From Pseudomonas sp. S04 (lineage in GTDB: Bacteria; Pseudomonadota; Gammaproteobacteria; Pseudomonadales; Pseudomonadaceae), in contig NZ_CP019427.1 of the NCBI RefSeq assembly GCF_009834545.1, forward strand, positions 682,001 to 746,000: 64,000 nucleotides of DNA, given 5' to 3'. Below the pieces are notes generated by a model that searched no databases, was not told the DNA's origin, and saw only the letters and a program-made list of their open reading frames with translations. A program made the translations under genes and the position numbers. This document shows, piece after piece, positions 18,553-28,213 of the stretch (its first letter is position 1; the number at the start of each line of letters is the position of its first letter).

Positions 18553-19902
18553 TCACTGCGTGTGGCCGGTGAACCATTGGTCCTTGTTGCGCAGGTGCCA
18601 GGCGAATACACCCAGGGTCAGGCTGCGCAGCAACATGAACAGCAGGAATGTCAGCCACAGGCCATGGTTGCCCAGGCCTTGCAGGGCCCAGGCGAACGGC
18701 AGGACGATGACCACGGTCAACAGCATGCCGTTGCGCATTTCCCGCGCGCGGGTGGCGCCGATGAACAGGCCGTCGAGCAGGTAGCTCCAGACCGCAATCA
18801 GGGGCAGGGCGGCCAGGTAAGGCAAGTAGCAGAAAGCGGTGTCGCGCACGCTCTGGATATCCGTCTGCATTTCAATGAACAGGTGCCCGGCACACAGAAA
18901 CAACAGGGCGAAGCCGGTGCTGGCGATCAACGACCAACCGCAAGCCACCACCAGCGAGCGGCGCAGGGCCTGGCGATCACGGGCGCCGATGGCGTGGCCG
19001 CACAGCGCCTCCACGGCATGCGCCAGGCCATCGAGGGCGTGGGCCGTCAACAGCAGGCCGTTGAGCAACAGGGCATTGGCTGCCACCGTCGCATCACCGA
19101 GTCGGGCGCCCTGCACCGTGATCATGAAAAATACCGACTGCAGCGCCAGGCTGCGGATGAAGATATCCCGGTTGACCGCCAGCAGCGGCCGCCAGCTCTG
19201 CCAGATCGCCAGGGCCGCCCAGGCCATATGCCCGGGAAAAGCGCGCAGGGCGCTGCGGGTCATGGCCAGGCCGAGCAGGGCGCCAGTCCATTCGGCGATC
19301 ACCGACGCCCGGGCCGAGCCGACCACGCCCCACTCCAGGCCAATGACGAACCACAGGTTGAGGGCAATGTTCACCAGGTTGGTGGTCAGCAGGATCGCCA
19401 GTGGCGCGCGGGCGTTCTGGGTGCCGAGGAACCAGCCGACCAGCGCATAGCTGGCCAGGGCCGCAGGCAAGCCAAACAGCCGGGTGTGGAAAAACTCCCG
19501 AGTCAGGTGTTCGAGCTCCGCCGACGGCTGCATGAAGTGCAGCGCCACGCCACTCAGTGGCACGCCCAGGCTGCCCAGCAGCACGGCCAGCCCCAGCGCC
19601 AGCAGCAGGCCCTGCAGCAAGATCTGGCGCAAGGCCGCGCCGTCCCCGCGTCCGGCGGCCTGGGCCGCGAACCCGGTGGAGCCCATGCGCAGGAAACCCA
19701 TGGCCCAGGCCAGGAAGGTGTACAGGCTGGCACCGACCGCCACGGCGCCCAGTTGGTGGGCGTGGGGCAGGTGGCCGATCACGGTACTGTCGACCAGCGC
19801 CACCAGCGGCACCGAGAGGTTGGAGAGAATCATCGGCGCGGCGAGCGCCCAGACACGGCGGTGGGTCGGGCGGTCGCGCCAGTCGTTGATCAGGGTGGAC
19901 AT
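18553..19902 (-). CDS. MATE family multidrug efflux transporter (DinF-like)
   Basis: A 449-residue protein with 12 predicted membrane helices. It begins after MSTLINDWRDRPTHRRVWAL with MILSNLSVPLVALVDSTVIG, the DinF-type helix 1, and has LLLTTNLVNIALNLWFVIG in the middle. MATE proteins export cationic drugs or other solutes in exchange for Na+ or H+. The ATG at 19902 is preceded by AAGGAG; a longer frame to 20013 lacks support. It is convergent with the DUF4123 gene and divergent from the macroglobulin gene. Confidence 0.9.
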   Translation of the reverse strand: MSTLINDWRDRPTHRRVWALAAPMILSNLSVPLVALVDSTVIGHLPHAHQLGAVAVGASLYTFLAWAMGFLRMGSTGFAAQAAGRGDGAALRQILLQGLLLALGLAVLLGSLGVPLSGVALHFMQPSAELEHLTREFFHTRLFGLPAALASYALVGWFLGTQNARAPLAILLTTNLVNIALNLWFVIGLEWGVVGSARASVIAEWTGALLGLAMTRSALRAFPGHMAWAALAIWQSWRPLLAVNRDIFIRSLALQSVFFMITVQGARLGDATVAANALLLNGLLLTAHALDGLAHAVEALCGHAIGARDRQALRRSLVVACGWSLIASTGFALLFLCAGHLFIEMQTDIQSVRDTAFCYLPYLAALPLIAVWSYLLDGLFIGATRAREMRNGMLLTVVIVLPFAWALQGLGNHGLWLTFLLFMLLRSLTLGVFAWHLRNKDQWFTGHTQ

Positions 19903-20080
19903 GCAGGCTCCTTGGGCGAGCGGCATTGTAGCGGCAGATCCGCAGGGGCGGTGGTTCGGGATCAGCGGCGATCTGCTCCCGGGCGCAGAACCAAACACCC
20001 AACCGTCGGTCAATCACTCCAGCCCGGCAAGCGCTTGGGCTATAGTTCAACCCTTCGATACTCCTGCCCACGAGTGCCCC

Positions 20081-23000
20081 ATGCTTAACAAAGGATTGTT
20101 TCTGGCCGCTGCGCTGACCTTGCTCAGTGCCTGCGATTCATCGACGCCCGGCCAACCCCCGGCCAGCTCCGCACCGGCGGCCACGGTCAGCGCCGCCAAG
20201 ACGCACGCCGGGCAAGACCTGGCGGCGCTGAAGCAGCGCTACGCCGGCCGTGAGTTGAGCGTGGTGGATGTCTCGGAAATCCAGCTCGACGGTGCCAGCA
20301 CCCTGTCGGTGAGCTTTTCGGTGCCGCTGGACCCCCAGCAGAAATTCGCCGACAAGCTGCACCTGGTCGACAGCAAAAGCGGCAAGGTCGATGGTGCCTG
20401 GGAGCTTTCCGACAACCTGATGGAGCTGCGCCTGCGTCACCTTGAGCCGCAGCGCAAGCTGGTGCTGACGGTGGATGCCGGATTGCTGGCGGTCAACGAC
20501 GCCAAGCTGACCGGCGAATATGTCAGCCGCCTGGAAACCCGCGACCTGCAACCGACCGTAGGGTTTGCCAGCCGTGGCAGTCTGCTGCCGACGCGCCTGG
20601 CCGAAGGCCTGCCGGTGATTGCCCTGAATGTCGACAAGGTCGACGTCGAATTTTTCCGGATCAAATCCGAGTCGCTGCCAGCGTTCCTCGCCCAATGGGG
20701 TCGCAACAACAGCCTGCAAAGCTATGAGTCCCGTGAACTGCTGCCCATGGCCGAGTTGGTGTATGGCGGCCGCTTTGACCTGAACCCGGCGCGCAACACC
20801 CGTGAAACCCTGCTGTTGCCGATCGCCGGCCTCAAGCCGCTGCAGCAACCGGGCGTCTACCTGGCGGTCATGCGCGCCTCGGGCACGTACAACTATTCGC
20901 AACCGGCGACCCTGTTTACCCTCAGTGACATTGGGCTTTCGGTGCACCGCTACCAGAACCGCCTGGACGTGTTCACCCAAGCCCTGGAGGGCGGCAAGGC
21001 GCTGGACGATGTCAGCCTGGAACTGCTCGACAGCGACGGTCGCGTGGTCGGCCAGGGCAAGACCGGGCAGGGCGGCCACGCTCAGTTGCCGCTGCCGAAA
21101 AAAGCCGAAGTACTCCTCGCCCACCAGGGCCAGCAGACCAGCCTGCTGCGACTCAACAGTGCAGCGTTGGACCTGGCCGAATTCAACATCGGCGGCCCCC
21201 AGTCCCATCCATTGCAGTTCTTCGTGTTCGGCCCGCGTGACCTCTACCGCCCCGGCGAAACCGTGCTGCTCAACGCCCTGCTGCGCGATACCGACGGCAA
21301 CGCGGTCAAGCCGCAGCCGGTGAGTGTCGAAGTGCGGCGCCCGGACGAGCAGGTCAGTCGCAAGTTCGTCTGGGACGCCGATGCCTCCGGCCTGTATCAG
21401 TATCAGTTGCAGTTGGCCGGCGAAGCGCCGACCGGGCGTTGGCAGTTGGTGTTCGACCTGGGCGACGGCAAGCCACAACTCTACGAGTTTCTCGTCGAAG
21501 ACTTCCTGCCCGAACGCCTGGCCCTCGAACTCAAGGGCAGCGAGCAACCGATCAAACCGGGCGACACCGCGCAAATCAGCGTCAATGGTCGTTATCTCTA
21601 CGGCGCGCCGGCCGCCGGCAATCGCTTGAGTGGCCAGGTGTACGTGCGACCGCTGCGTGAGGCGGTCAAGAGCCTGCCGGGTTATCAATTCGGCTCGGTG
21701 ACCGAAGAGGAGCTGAGCCAGGACCTGGAGCTGGAGGAAACCGCGCTGGACGAAGACGGCGAAGTGCTGATCTCCCTGGACAGCAAATGGGCCGAAGCCA
21801 AGTCACCGCTGCAACTGATCGTCCAGGCCAGCCTGCAGGAGTCCGGTGGCCGGCCGATTACCCGGCGCGTGGTGCAACCGGTGTGGCCGGCCGAGCGCAT
21901 GCCGGGGCTGCGCGCCTTGTTCGATGGCGAGGAAACCGACGGCGATGGTCCGGTCGAGTTCGAACTGTTGATGGCCAACAACCAGGGCCAGAAGCTGGCC
22001 GCCGACAACCTCAAGGTGCGCTTGATTCGCGAGCGCCGCGACTACTACTGGAACTACTCGGACAACGATGGCTGGAGCTATCACTTCAACGAGAAGTTCC
22101 TCAACCTTGCCGAAGAGACCCTGAGCATCAAGGCCGGTGACACGGCCAAGGTCAGCTTCCCGGTGGAGTGGGGCCCTTATCGGGTGGAAGTCGAAGACCC
22201 ACAGACCGGGGTGACCAGCAGCCTGCGCTTCTGGGCCGGCTACCGCGCCCAGGACAACGCCGAAGGCGGAGCAGTGCGTCCGGACCAAGTGAAACTGGCG
22301 CTGGATAAACCGGCCTATGCCGATGGCGACACGGCCACGGTCACGGTAACGCCACCGGCGGCCGGAAAAGGCTACCTGCTGGTGGAGTCGGCCGATGGCC
22401 CGCTGTGGTGGCAGGAAATCGAAGTGCCGGCCGAGGGCAAGAGCTTTGCCGTGAAGCTCGATCCGAAATGGTCGCGGCACGATCTGTATGTCAGCGCGCT
22501 GGTGATTCGTCCCGGTGAGCGCAAGGCCAACGTCACCCCCAAGCGTGCGGTCGGCGTGCTGCACCTGCCGCTGGATCGGACCCAGCGCAAGCTTGGCCTG
22601 AGCCTGAGTGCACCGGAAAAAATGCGCCCCAAACAGCCGCTGAGCGTGAAGATCCAGGTCAGGAATGCCGACGGCAGCGTGCCAAAACAGGTGCACGTGC
22701 TGTTGGCTGCGGTCGATGTCGGCATCCTCAATATCACCGAGTACCCGACCCCGGATCCCTACTCCAGCCTGTTTGGACGCAAGGCCTACGGCGCTGACCA
22801 ATTGGACGTCTACGGGCAATTGATCGAAGCCGGCCAAGGCCGTCTGGCCAGCCTGGCCTTTGGTGGTGATGCGGCGCTGGCCAAGGGCGGCAAACGCCCG
22901 GACACCAGCGTGACCATCGTCGCCCTGCAGAGTGCGCCGGTTACCCTCAACGAGCAGGGTGAAGGTCAGGTCAGTGTCGATATTCCGGACTTCAACGGTG

Positions 23001-24982
23001 AACTGCGCTTGATGGCCCAGGCCTGGACCGACGATCGCTACGGTATGGCCGAAGCCAAGACGGTGATCGCCGCGCCCTTGATCGCCGAACTCTCGGCGCC
23101 ACGCTTCCTCGCTGGCGGCGACCAGACCAGCCTGGCGCTGGACCTGTCGAACCTCTCGGGCAAGGCGCAGACGCTGCAGGTGCAACTGAGCACCGAGGGC
23201 CAACTGGCCCTAGTGGACACGGCGGCCCACAGTGTGGCGTTGACCCCGGGCCAGCGCACCACCTTGCGCATTCCCCTGCGCGCCCTCGGTGGTTTTGGCC
23301 AGGGCAAGGTCAAGGTGCTGGTCAACGGCCTCGACTTACCGGGCGAGAGCCTGCCGCCGTTTACCCGGGAGTGGACCCTGGGCGTGCGGCCGGCCTATCC
23401 GGCGCTGCTCAAGCACTATCGCGCGGTACTCAAGGAGCAACCCTGGAGCCTGCCTGACAGTGAACTGGCACTGTTCGAACCGGCCGGGCGCGAAGCCTTG
23501 CTCAGCCTGTCGAGCCGGCCACCGCTGAACCTGGGCGAGCAGATCCGTGCACTCAAGGCCTACCCCTATGGTTGTTCCGAACAAACCACCAGCGGCCTGT
23601 ACCCGTCGCTGTATGCCGACGCGGCGAGCCTGAAACGCCTGGGCCTGGAAGGCGAGCCGGAAGCTGCGCGCAAGCGCAAGATCGAACTGGGCATCGAACG
23701 TTTGCTGGGCATGCAGCGCTACAACGGCAGCTTCGGCCTGTGGGGCGCCGACGGGGAGGAGGAGTACTGGCTGACAGCCTACGTCACCGACTTCCTGCTG
23801 CGCGCCCGCGACCAGGGTTTCGGCGTGCCGGCCGATGCCCTGAAAAAAGCCAACGAGCGCCTGCTGCGTTACCTGCAGGAGCGCAACCTGATCGAAGTCG
23901 ACTACAGCGAAAACGCCGAGCACACGCGGTTTGCGGTGCAGGCCTATGCCGGCCTGGTATTGGCCCGCAGCCAACAGGCACCTTTGGGCGCGCTGCGCAG
24001 TCTGTTCGAGCGGCGCAGCGATGCCCGTTCCGGGTTGCCACTGGTGCAATTGTCGGTGGCCCTGCAGCTCATGGGCGATCAACCACGCGCCGCGCAGGCG
24101 CTGGTCGCGGGGCTTGCGGCGACACGCAAGGCCAACGACTGGCTGGCCGACTACGGCAGCCCGCTGCGGGACCAGGCGCTGATTCTGGCGTTGCTGCAGG
24201 AATACGACCTGGACAAGGGCAAGCGCGAAGAGCGCTTGTTCGAGCTGTCCGACCAGTTGGCTGCCAGCCCGTACCTGTCGACCCAGGAGCGCAACTCGCT
24301 GTTCCTCGCCGGCCGTAGTTTGCTGGGCAAGCCTGAAGCCAACTGGACTGCGCAGTTGAGCAGTGGCACGCAAACCCGTGAGCTGAACAACGCCCAGCCC
24401 GGGCTCAAGCTGCAAGGGCCGTTGCTGGCCTCGCCGCTGACGCTGAGCAATGCCGGCAGCGAGCCGGTCTATCAACAGCTGACCATCTCCGGTTATCCAC
24501 TGCAGGCGCCAGCGCCGGGTGGCGAGAACCTGAACATCCGCCGTGAGTACCTGGGCATGAACGGCCAGCCGCTGGACCTCAAGGCGTTGGCCAGCGGCGA
24601 CCTGGTACTGGTGCATATCGCCGTCAGCGCCAAGCAGCGCGTGCCGGATGCCCTGGTGGTGGACTTGTTGCCGGCCGGCCTGGAACTGGAAAACCAGAAC
24701 CTGGCCCAAAGCGCTGCGAGCCTGGAAAACGCCAGCAGCAAGGTCAAGGAGTGGCGTGAGTCGATGCAGAACGCCAGCCTCAAGCACCAGGAGTTCCGTG
24801 ACGATCGTTACGTCGCAGCGTTGAACCTCGACGGCTATGGCACCACGCACCTGCTGTATCTGGCGCGGGCGGTCACGCCCGGCACCTATCGTGTACCGCC
24901 GCCGCAAGTGGAGTCGATGTACCGGCCGAACTGGCAGGCGGTGGGTGAGACGGTGCCAGAGATGGTAATCAAGGGCCGTTGA
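20081..24982 (+). CDS. Bacterial alpha-2-macroglobulin lipoprotein (thioester type, YfhM-like)
   Basis: A 1633-residue protein. It starts with a lipoprotein signal (MLNKGLFLAAALTLLSAC, Cys18), followed by Ala/Pro linkers and repeated MG-type beta-sandwich domains. The thioester motif is CSEQ at Cys1165-Gln1168, inside the alpha/alpha toroid domain; E. coli YfhM is 1653 residues. It is thought to be a periplasmic protease trap that covalently captures attacking proteases and protects the envelope. Its link to pbpC, found here 430 bases downstream, is a known genomic pairing. Longer upstream reading is rejected because the lipobox fixes the start. Confidence 0.94.
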   Translation: MLNKGLFLAAALTLLSACDSSTPGQPPASSAPAATVSAAKTHAGQDLAALKQRYAGRELSVVDVSEIQLDGASTLSVSFSVPLDPQQKFADKLHLVDSKSGKVDGAWELSDNLMELRLRHLEPQRKLVLTVDAGLLAVNDAKLTGEYVSRLETRDLQPTVGFASRGSLLPTRLAEGLPVIALNVDKVDVEFFRIKSESLPAFLAQWGRNNSLQSYESRELLPMAELVYGGRFDLNPARNTRETLLLPIAGLKPLQQPGVYLAVMRASGTYNYSQPATLFTLSDIGLSVHRYQNRLDVFTQALEGGKALDDVSLELLDSDGRVVGQGKTGQGGHAQLPLPKKAEVLLAHQGQQTSLLRLNSAALDLAEFNIGGPQSHPLQFFVFGPRDLYRPGETVLLNALLRDTDGNAVKPQPVSVEVRRPDEQVSRKFVWDADASGLYQYQLQLAGEAPTGRWQLVFDLGDGKPQLYEFLVEDFLPERLALELKGSEQPIKPGDTAQISVNGRYLYGAPAAGNRLSGQVYVRPLREAVKSLPGYQFGSVTEEELSQDLELEETALDEDGEVLISLDSKWAEAKSPLQLIVQASLQESGGRPITRRVVQPVWPAERMPGLRALFDGEETDGDGPVEFELLMANNQGQKLAADNLKVRLIRERRDYYWNYSDNDGWSYHFNEKFLNLAEETLSIKAGDTAKVSFPVEWGPYRVEVEDPQTGVTSSLRFWAGYRAQDNAEGGAVRPDQVKLALDKPAYADGDTATVTVTPPAAGKGYLLVESADGPLWWQEIEVPAEGKSFAVKLDPKWSRHDLYVSALVIRPGERKANVTPKRAVGVLHLPLDRTQRKLGLSLSAPEKMRPKQPLSVKIQVRNADGSVPKQVHVLLAAVDVGILNITEYPTPDPYSSLFGRKAYGADQLDVYGQLIEAGQGRLASLAFGGDAALAKGGKRPDTSVTIVALQSAPVTLNEQGEGQVSVDIPDFNGELRLMAQAWTDDRYGMAEAKTVIAAPLIAELSAPRFLAGGDQTSLALDLSNLSGKAQTLQVQLSTEGQLALVDTAAHSVALTPGQRTTLRIPLRALGGFGQGKVKVLVNGLDLPGESLPPFTREWTLGVRPAYPALLKHYRAVLKEQPWSLPDSELALFEPAGREALLSLSSRPPLNLGEQIRALKAYPYGCSEQTTSGLYPSLYADAASLKRLGLEGEPEAARKRKIELGIERLLGMQRYNGSFGLWGADGEEEYWLTAYVTDFLLRARDQGFGVPADALKKANERLLRYLQERNLIEVDYSENAEHTRFAVQAYAGLVLARSQQAPLGALRSLFERRSDARSGLPLVQLSVALQLMGDQPRAAQALVAGLAATRKANDWLADYGSPLRDQALILALLQEYDLDKGKREERLFELSDQLAASPYLSTQERNSLFLAGRSLLGKPEANWTAQLSSGTQTRELNNAQPGLKLQGPLLASPLTLSNAGSEPVYQQLTISGYPLQAPAPGGENLNIRREYLGMNGQPLDLKALASGDLVLVHIAVSAKQRVPDALVVDLLPAGLELENQNLAQSAASLENASSKVKEWRESMQNASLKHQEFRDDRYVAALNLDGYGTTHLLYLARAVTPGTYRVPPPQVESMYRPNWQAVGETVPEMVIKGR

Positions 24983-25016
24983 ATGCTGCGGCTTTATCTA
25001 CGAGGGGTTGGGTGGT

Positions 25017-25310
25017 TCAGTGAATCACCCAACTCAACACCCATAACCCCAATACCAGCCAGATGATCCCGCCGATGATCGAGGCGCGCATGAAGGCGCG
25101 GATGGCCGAGTACAGCAGCAACAGGCCGACCACCAGCGCAAGGATGCTGACGATCGACGTGTCCATGCCCAGCGCCTGTGACAGCCCTTCGACAAAGTTG
25201 CCGCCAGCGTGGCTCAAGGTGTTGAACAACCCGCTGAGTATGTCGACGATGAAGCGGATGACCGACCCCAGCGCCTGGCCGAGCCATTCGAAAAAGCTTT
25301 CTACCTGCAT
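25017..25310 (-). CDS. Small two-helix membrane protein of unknown function
   Basis: A 97-residue protein with an amphipathic N-terminal half (FFEWLGQALGSVIRFIVDIL) and two C-terminal transmembrane helices (IVSILALVVGLLLLYSAIRA and ASIIGGIIWLVLGLWVLSWV). AGGA precedes the ATG at good distance. It is antisense-oriented between the macroglobulin gene and pbpC and would be read convergently with the former. No family is recognised. Confidence 0.65.
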   Translation of the reverse strand: MQVESFFEWLGQALGSVIRFIVDILSGLFNTLSHAGGNFVEGLSQALGMDTSIVSILALVVGLLLLYSAIRAFMRASIIGGIIWLVLGLWVLSWVIH

Positions 25311-25409
25311 GTGTGCATCCTGATGAAAGAGTGGGCGTGGGTGCCAGAACTGAGTCTTTGGCTGTTGAATCTGTGGGTGAGTTCCCTTGAAGCATAGAGG
25401 TTTGCGGGT

Positions 25410-27773
25410 TTGATTTTTCCAATACTAACGCGGCGCCTGGGTTCGTGGTGCAAGCGGGCGTGGCGTTGGCTGCTGGGCAGCGTGGTGCTGCTGGTGGTCC
25501 TGGTGTGGCTGGCCGACCGGCTCTGGCCGTTGCCCCTGCCCAAGGACGATCTGGCGCGGGTGGTGCTGGCCGAAGACGGCACGCCGCTGTGGCGCTTCGC
25601 CGATGCCAACGGCGTGTGGCGCTACCCGGTGCAGACGAGCGAAGTCTCGCCCTATTACCTCCAGGCACTGCTGACTTACGAAGACCGTTGGTTTTACCAG
25701 CATCCCGGGGTCAACCCGCTGGCGCTGGGCCGGGCGGCGTGGCAGAACCTGAGCGGCGGTCGGGTGTTGTCCGGCGGTAGCACGCTGTCGATGCAGGTGG
25801 CGCGTCTGCTCGATCCCCATCCGCGGACGCTGTTGGGCAAGTCGCGGCAACTGTGGCGCACGGCCCAGCTGGAATGGCATTTGTCCAAGGAGCAGATTCT
25901 CAACCTGTACCTCAATCGCGCGCCGTTCGGCGGCACCTTGCAAGGCGTGGCCGCCGCCAGTTGGGCGTATCTGGGCAAGTCTCCGCAGCACCTGACCCAC
26001 GCCGAAGCGGCGTTGCTTGCGGTGTTGCCACAAGCGCCCAGTCGCTTGCGCCCTGACCGCCATCCGGCCCGCGCACAAGTAGCGCGGGACAAGGTGCTGC
26101 GCCGGCTCGGTGAATTTGCCGTGTGGCCGCAGTCGGCGGTCGACGAGGCCCTGGAGGAACCCTTGCTGCTGGCGCCCCGCCTGGAGCCCAGCCTGGCGCC
26201 CTTGTTGGCGCGCCGCTTGAACCGCCCGCACAGCCCGCCGCTGATTCGCACCACCCTCGACGCCAATTTGCAGCGGCGTCTCGAGGACCTGTTGCTGGGC
26301 TGGCGCGCGCGCTTGCCTGAGCACACCTCGGCGGCGATTCTGGTGGTCGAGGCACAAAGCATGGCAGTGCGTGCCTACCTGGGCTCGGTGGACATCAACG
26401 ACCCCCGGCGCTTCGGCCATGTCGACATGATCAGCGCCCTGCGCTCGCCGGGGTCGACGCTCAAGCCGTTCCTCTATGGCATGGCCATGGACGCCGGGCT
26501 GATCCATTCCGAGTCGCTGCTGCAGGACGTGCCCCGGCGTTATGGCGATTACCGCCCGGGCAACTTCTCCATGGGCTTCAGCGGCCCGGTGCCGGCCAGC
26601 AGTGCGCTGTCGACTTCCCTGAACCTGCCGGCGGTGCAGTTGCTCGAAGCCTACGGTCCGAAACGCTTTGCCGCCGAAATGCGCATCGGCGGCATGCCAT
26701 TGGCCTTGCCGCCCCTGGCCGAGCCCAACCTGTCGCTGATCCTCGGCGGTGCCGGGAGCCGGCTGGAGGACTTGGTCAGCGGCTACAGCGCCTTTGCCCG
26801 TGGCGGCAAGAGCGCCACTATCCGCTTGCAGCCCGACGACGAACTGTGCGAACGGCCGCTGCTGTCGCCGGGTTCGGCGTGGATCGTGCGGCGCATTCTC
26901 AGTGGGCAGGCGCGCCCCGACCGTGACCCGCGAGCCGAGTTGGTGCAGCGCCCGGTGCTGGCCTGGAAAACCGGCACCAGCTATGGTTTTCGTGATGCCT
27001 GGGCGATTGGCGTCGGCCCGCGTTACCTGATCGGCATCTGGATCGGCCGCCCGGACGGCACCCCGGTGCCCGGGCAGTTTGGCCTGGCCTCGGCGGCACC
27101 GCTGATGCTGCAGGTACACGATGTGCTGATCAACCGTGACAGTCAGCGTGGCATCAGCGCCCCGGTGCAGCCGGTGCCCTTGAACGTCGGGGTGGCTGCG
27201 ATCTGCTGGCCCCTGGGACAGCCCATGAGCCGTACCGACCCCAACTGCCGCCGCCAGCGCTTCGCCTGGACCCTGGACGGCACCACGCCGCCGACCTTGC
27301 AAGCCATGGACCAGCCCCTGGGCGTGGGCCTGGTGGAAAAAATCTGGGTTAACGAGCGTGGGCTGCGAGTCGACGCCAAGTGTCCGGGGGCGGTGGCCCG
27401 GGATATCGCCTTGTGGCCGGCACCGCTGGAGCCTTGGTTGCCGCGGGTCGAACGGCGCGAAGCGCGCTTGCCGGCCAACGATCCGGATTGCCCGGGTCCG
27501 CTGCTGGCGGCATCCTCACCGTTGTCGATCGTCGGCGTGCGCGAGGGTGATCAACTACGACGCCCGGCCGCCAGCCAGGAGTTGCTGCGCCTGAAGTTGT
27601 CGGCATTGGGGGGCAGCGGTCGGCGCTGGTGGTTCGTCAATGGCGGACCGCTGGGTGACAGCGCTAACCAGGACAGCATCAACGCGACTTTCGAACAGCT
27701 TGGCCGGGTTGAATTGAGCGTGCTGGATGAGGGCGGGCAGACGGCGCGGGTCGAGTTCAATGTCGTCGATTAG
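25410..27773 (+). CDS. pbpC: Penicillin-binding protein 1C
   Basis: A 787-residue bifunctional peptidoglycan synthase. It has one N-terminal membrane helix (WLLGSVVLLVVLVWLADRLW) and a GT51 glycosyltransferase domain with EDRWFYQHPGVNPLALGRA and GGSTLSMQVARLL. The transpeptidase domain carries STLK (Ser349, Lys352), SLN and KTGTS (Lys520), and there is a C-terminal PBP1C-specific domain. The start appears to be TTG at 25410 with AGAGG nine bases before it. It follows the macroglobulin gene, its usual genomic partner in periplasmic defence and cell-wall repair. Confidence 0.94.
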   Translation: MIFPILTRRLGSWCKRAWRWLLGSVVLLVVLVWLADRLWPLPLPKDDLARVVLAEDGTPLWRFADANGVWRYPVQTSEVSPYYLQALLTYEDRWFYQHPGVNPLALGRAAWQNLSGGRVLSGGSTLSMQVARLLDPHPRTLLGKSRQLWRTAQLEWHLSKEQILNLYLNRAPFGGTLQGVAAASWAYLGKSPQHLTHAEAALLAVLPQAPSRLRPDRHPARAQVARDKVLRRLGEFAVWPQSAVDEALEEPLLLAPRLEPSLAPLLARRLNRPHSPPLIRTTLDANLQRRLEDLLLGWRARLPEHTSAAILVVEAQSMAVRAYLGSVDINDPRRFGHVDMISALRSPGSTLKPFLYGMAMDAGLIHSESLLQDVPRRYGDYRPGNFSMGFSGPVPASSALSTSLNLPAVQLLEAYGPKRFAAEMRIGGMPLALPPLAEPNLSLILGGAGSRLEDLVSGYSAFARGGKSATIRLQPDDELCERPLLSPGSAWIVRRILSGQARPDRDPRAELVQRPVLAWKTGTSYGFRDAWAIGVGPRYLIGIWIGRPDGTPVPGQFGLASAAPLMLQVHDVLINRDSQRGISAPVQPVPLNVGVAAICWPLGQPMSRTDPNCRRQRFAWTLDGTTPPTLQAMDQPLGVGLVEKIWVNERGLRVDAKCPGAVARDIALWPAPLEPWLPRVERREARLPANDPDCPGPLLAASSPLSIVGVREGDQLRRPAASQELLRLKLSALGGSGRRWWFVNGGPLGDSANQDSINATFEQLGRVELSVLDEGGQTARVEFNVVD

Positions 27774-27817
27774 AGCGCCAGCGTGAGCAGACGGAGCTGT
27801 GCTGAATACGGTGGAGC

Positions 27818-27859
27818 CTGTGGGAGCGGGCTTGCCCGCGATCTGTCGCTTAGCGACAG
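27818..27859. repeat. REP-like element with two adjacent hairpins
   Basis: CCTGTGGGAGCGGGCTTGCC contains the Pseudomonas REP core, with GCGGGC-TT-GCCCGC forming a stem (27826-27839). It is followed at once by CTGTCGCT-T-AGCGACAG (27843-27859). It lies between pbpC and the MazG-like gene. Confidence 0.75.
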
Positions 27860-27910
27860 CTTGCTTCCTGCGGTCATCCGCCCGAAGCTATACGCCTTCA
27901 GGAGAGCCCG

Positions 27911-28213
27911 ATGAACCTTGTTGAACTGACCGAACGCCTGCACAGCATCCGCGACCGCAATGACTGGCGGCAATTTCACAGCCCGAAAAACCTCGCCATG
28001 GCCGCCAGTGTGGAAATGGCCGAGCTGGTGGAAATATTCCAGTGGCTGAGCGAAGACCAGTCGCGCCAGTTGCCGCCCGACACCCTGGCCCACGCCGGGC
28101 AGGAAGTGGGGGACATCGTGCTTTATCTGCTGCTGCTGTGCAGCGAGCTGGGGTTGGATATGGAGCAGGTGGTGCGCAGCAAGCTGGCCGACAGCGAACG
28201 GCGGTTCAGCTGA
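27911..28213 (+). CDS. MazG-like nucleotide pyrophosphohydrolase
   Basis: A 100-residue all-alpha protein with the MazG/RS21-C6 metal motifs EMAELVE (about 36-42) and EVGDIVLYLLLL (about 66-77). Related enzymes hydrolyse dCTP or other (d)NTPs to monophosphates, cleaning the nucleotide pool. AGGAG precedes the start. Its stop shares one base with the cmoM start (TGATG), so the two are coupled. Confidence 0.85.
   Translation: MNLVELTERLHSIRDRNDWRQFHSPKNLAMAASVEMAELVEIFQWLSEDQSRQLPPDTLAHAGQEVGDIVLYLLLLCSELGLDMEQVVRSKLADSERRFS

Noticed and set aside
19484..20080. 199-codon upstream extension of the macroglobulin gene
   Set aside because: It overlaps the MATE gene on the opposite strand, and the lipoprotein signal fixes the start at 20081.
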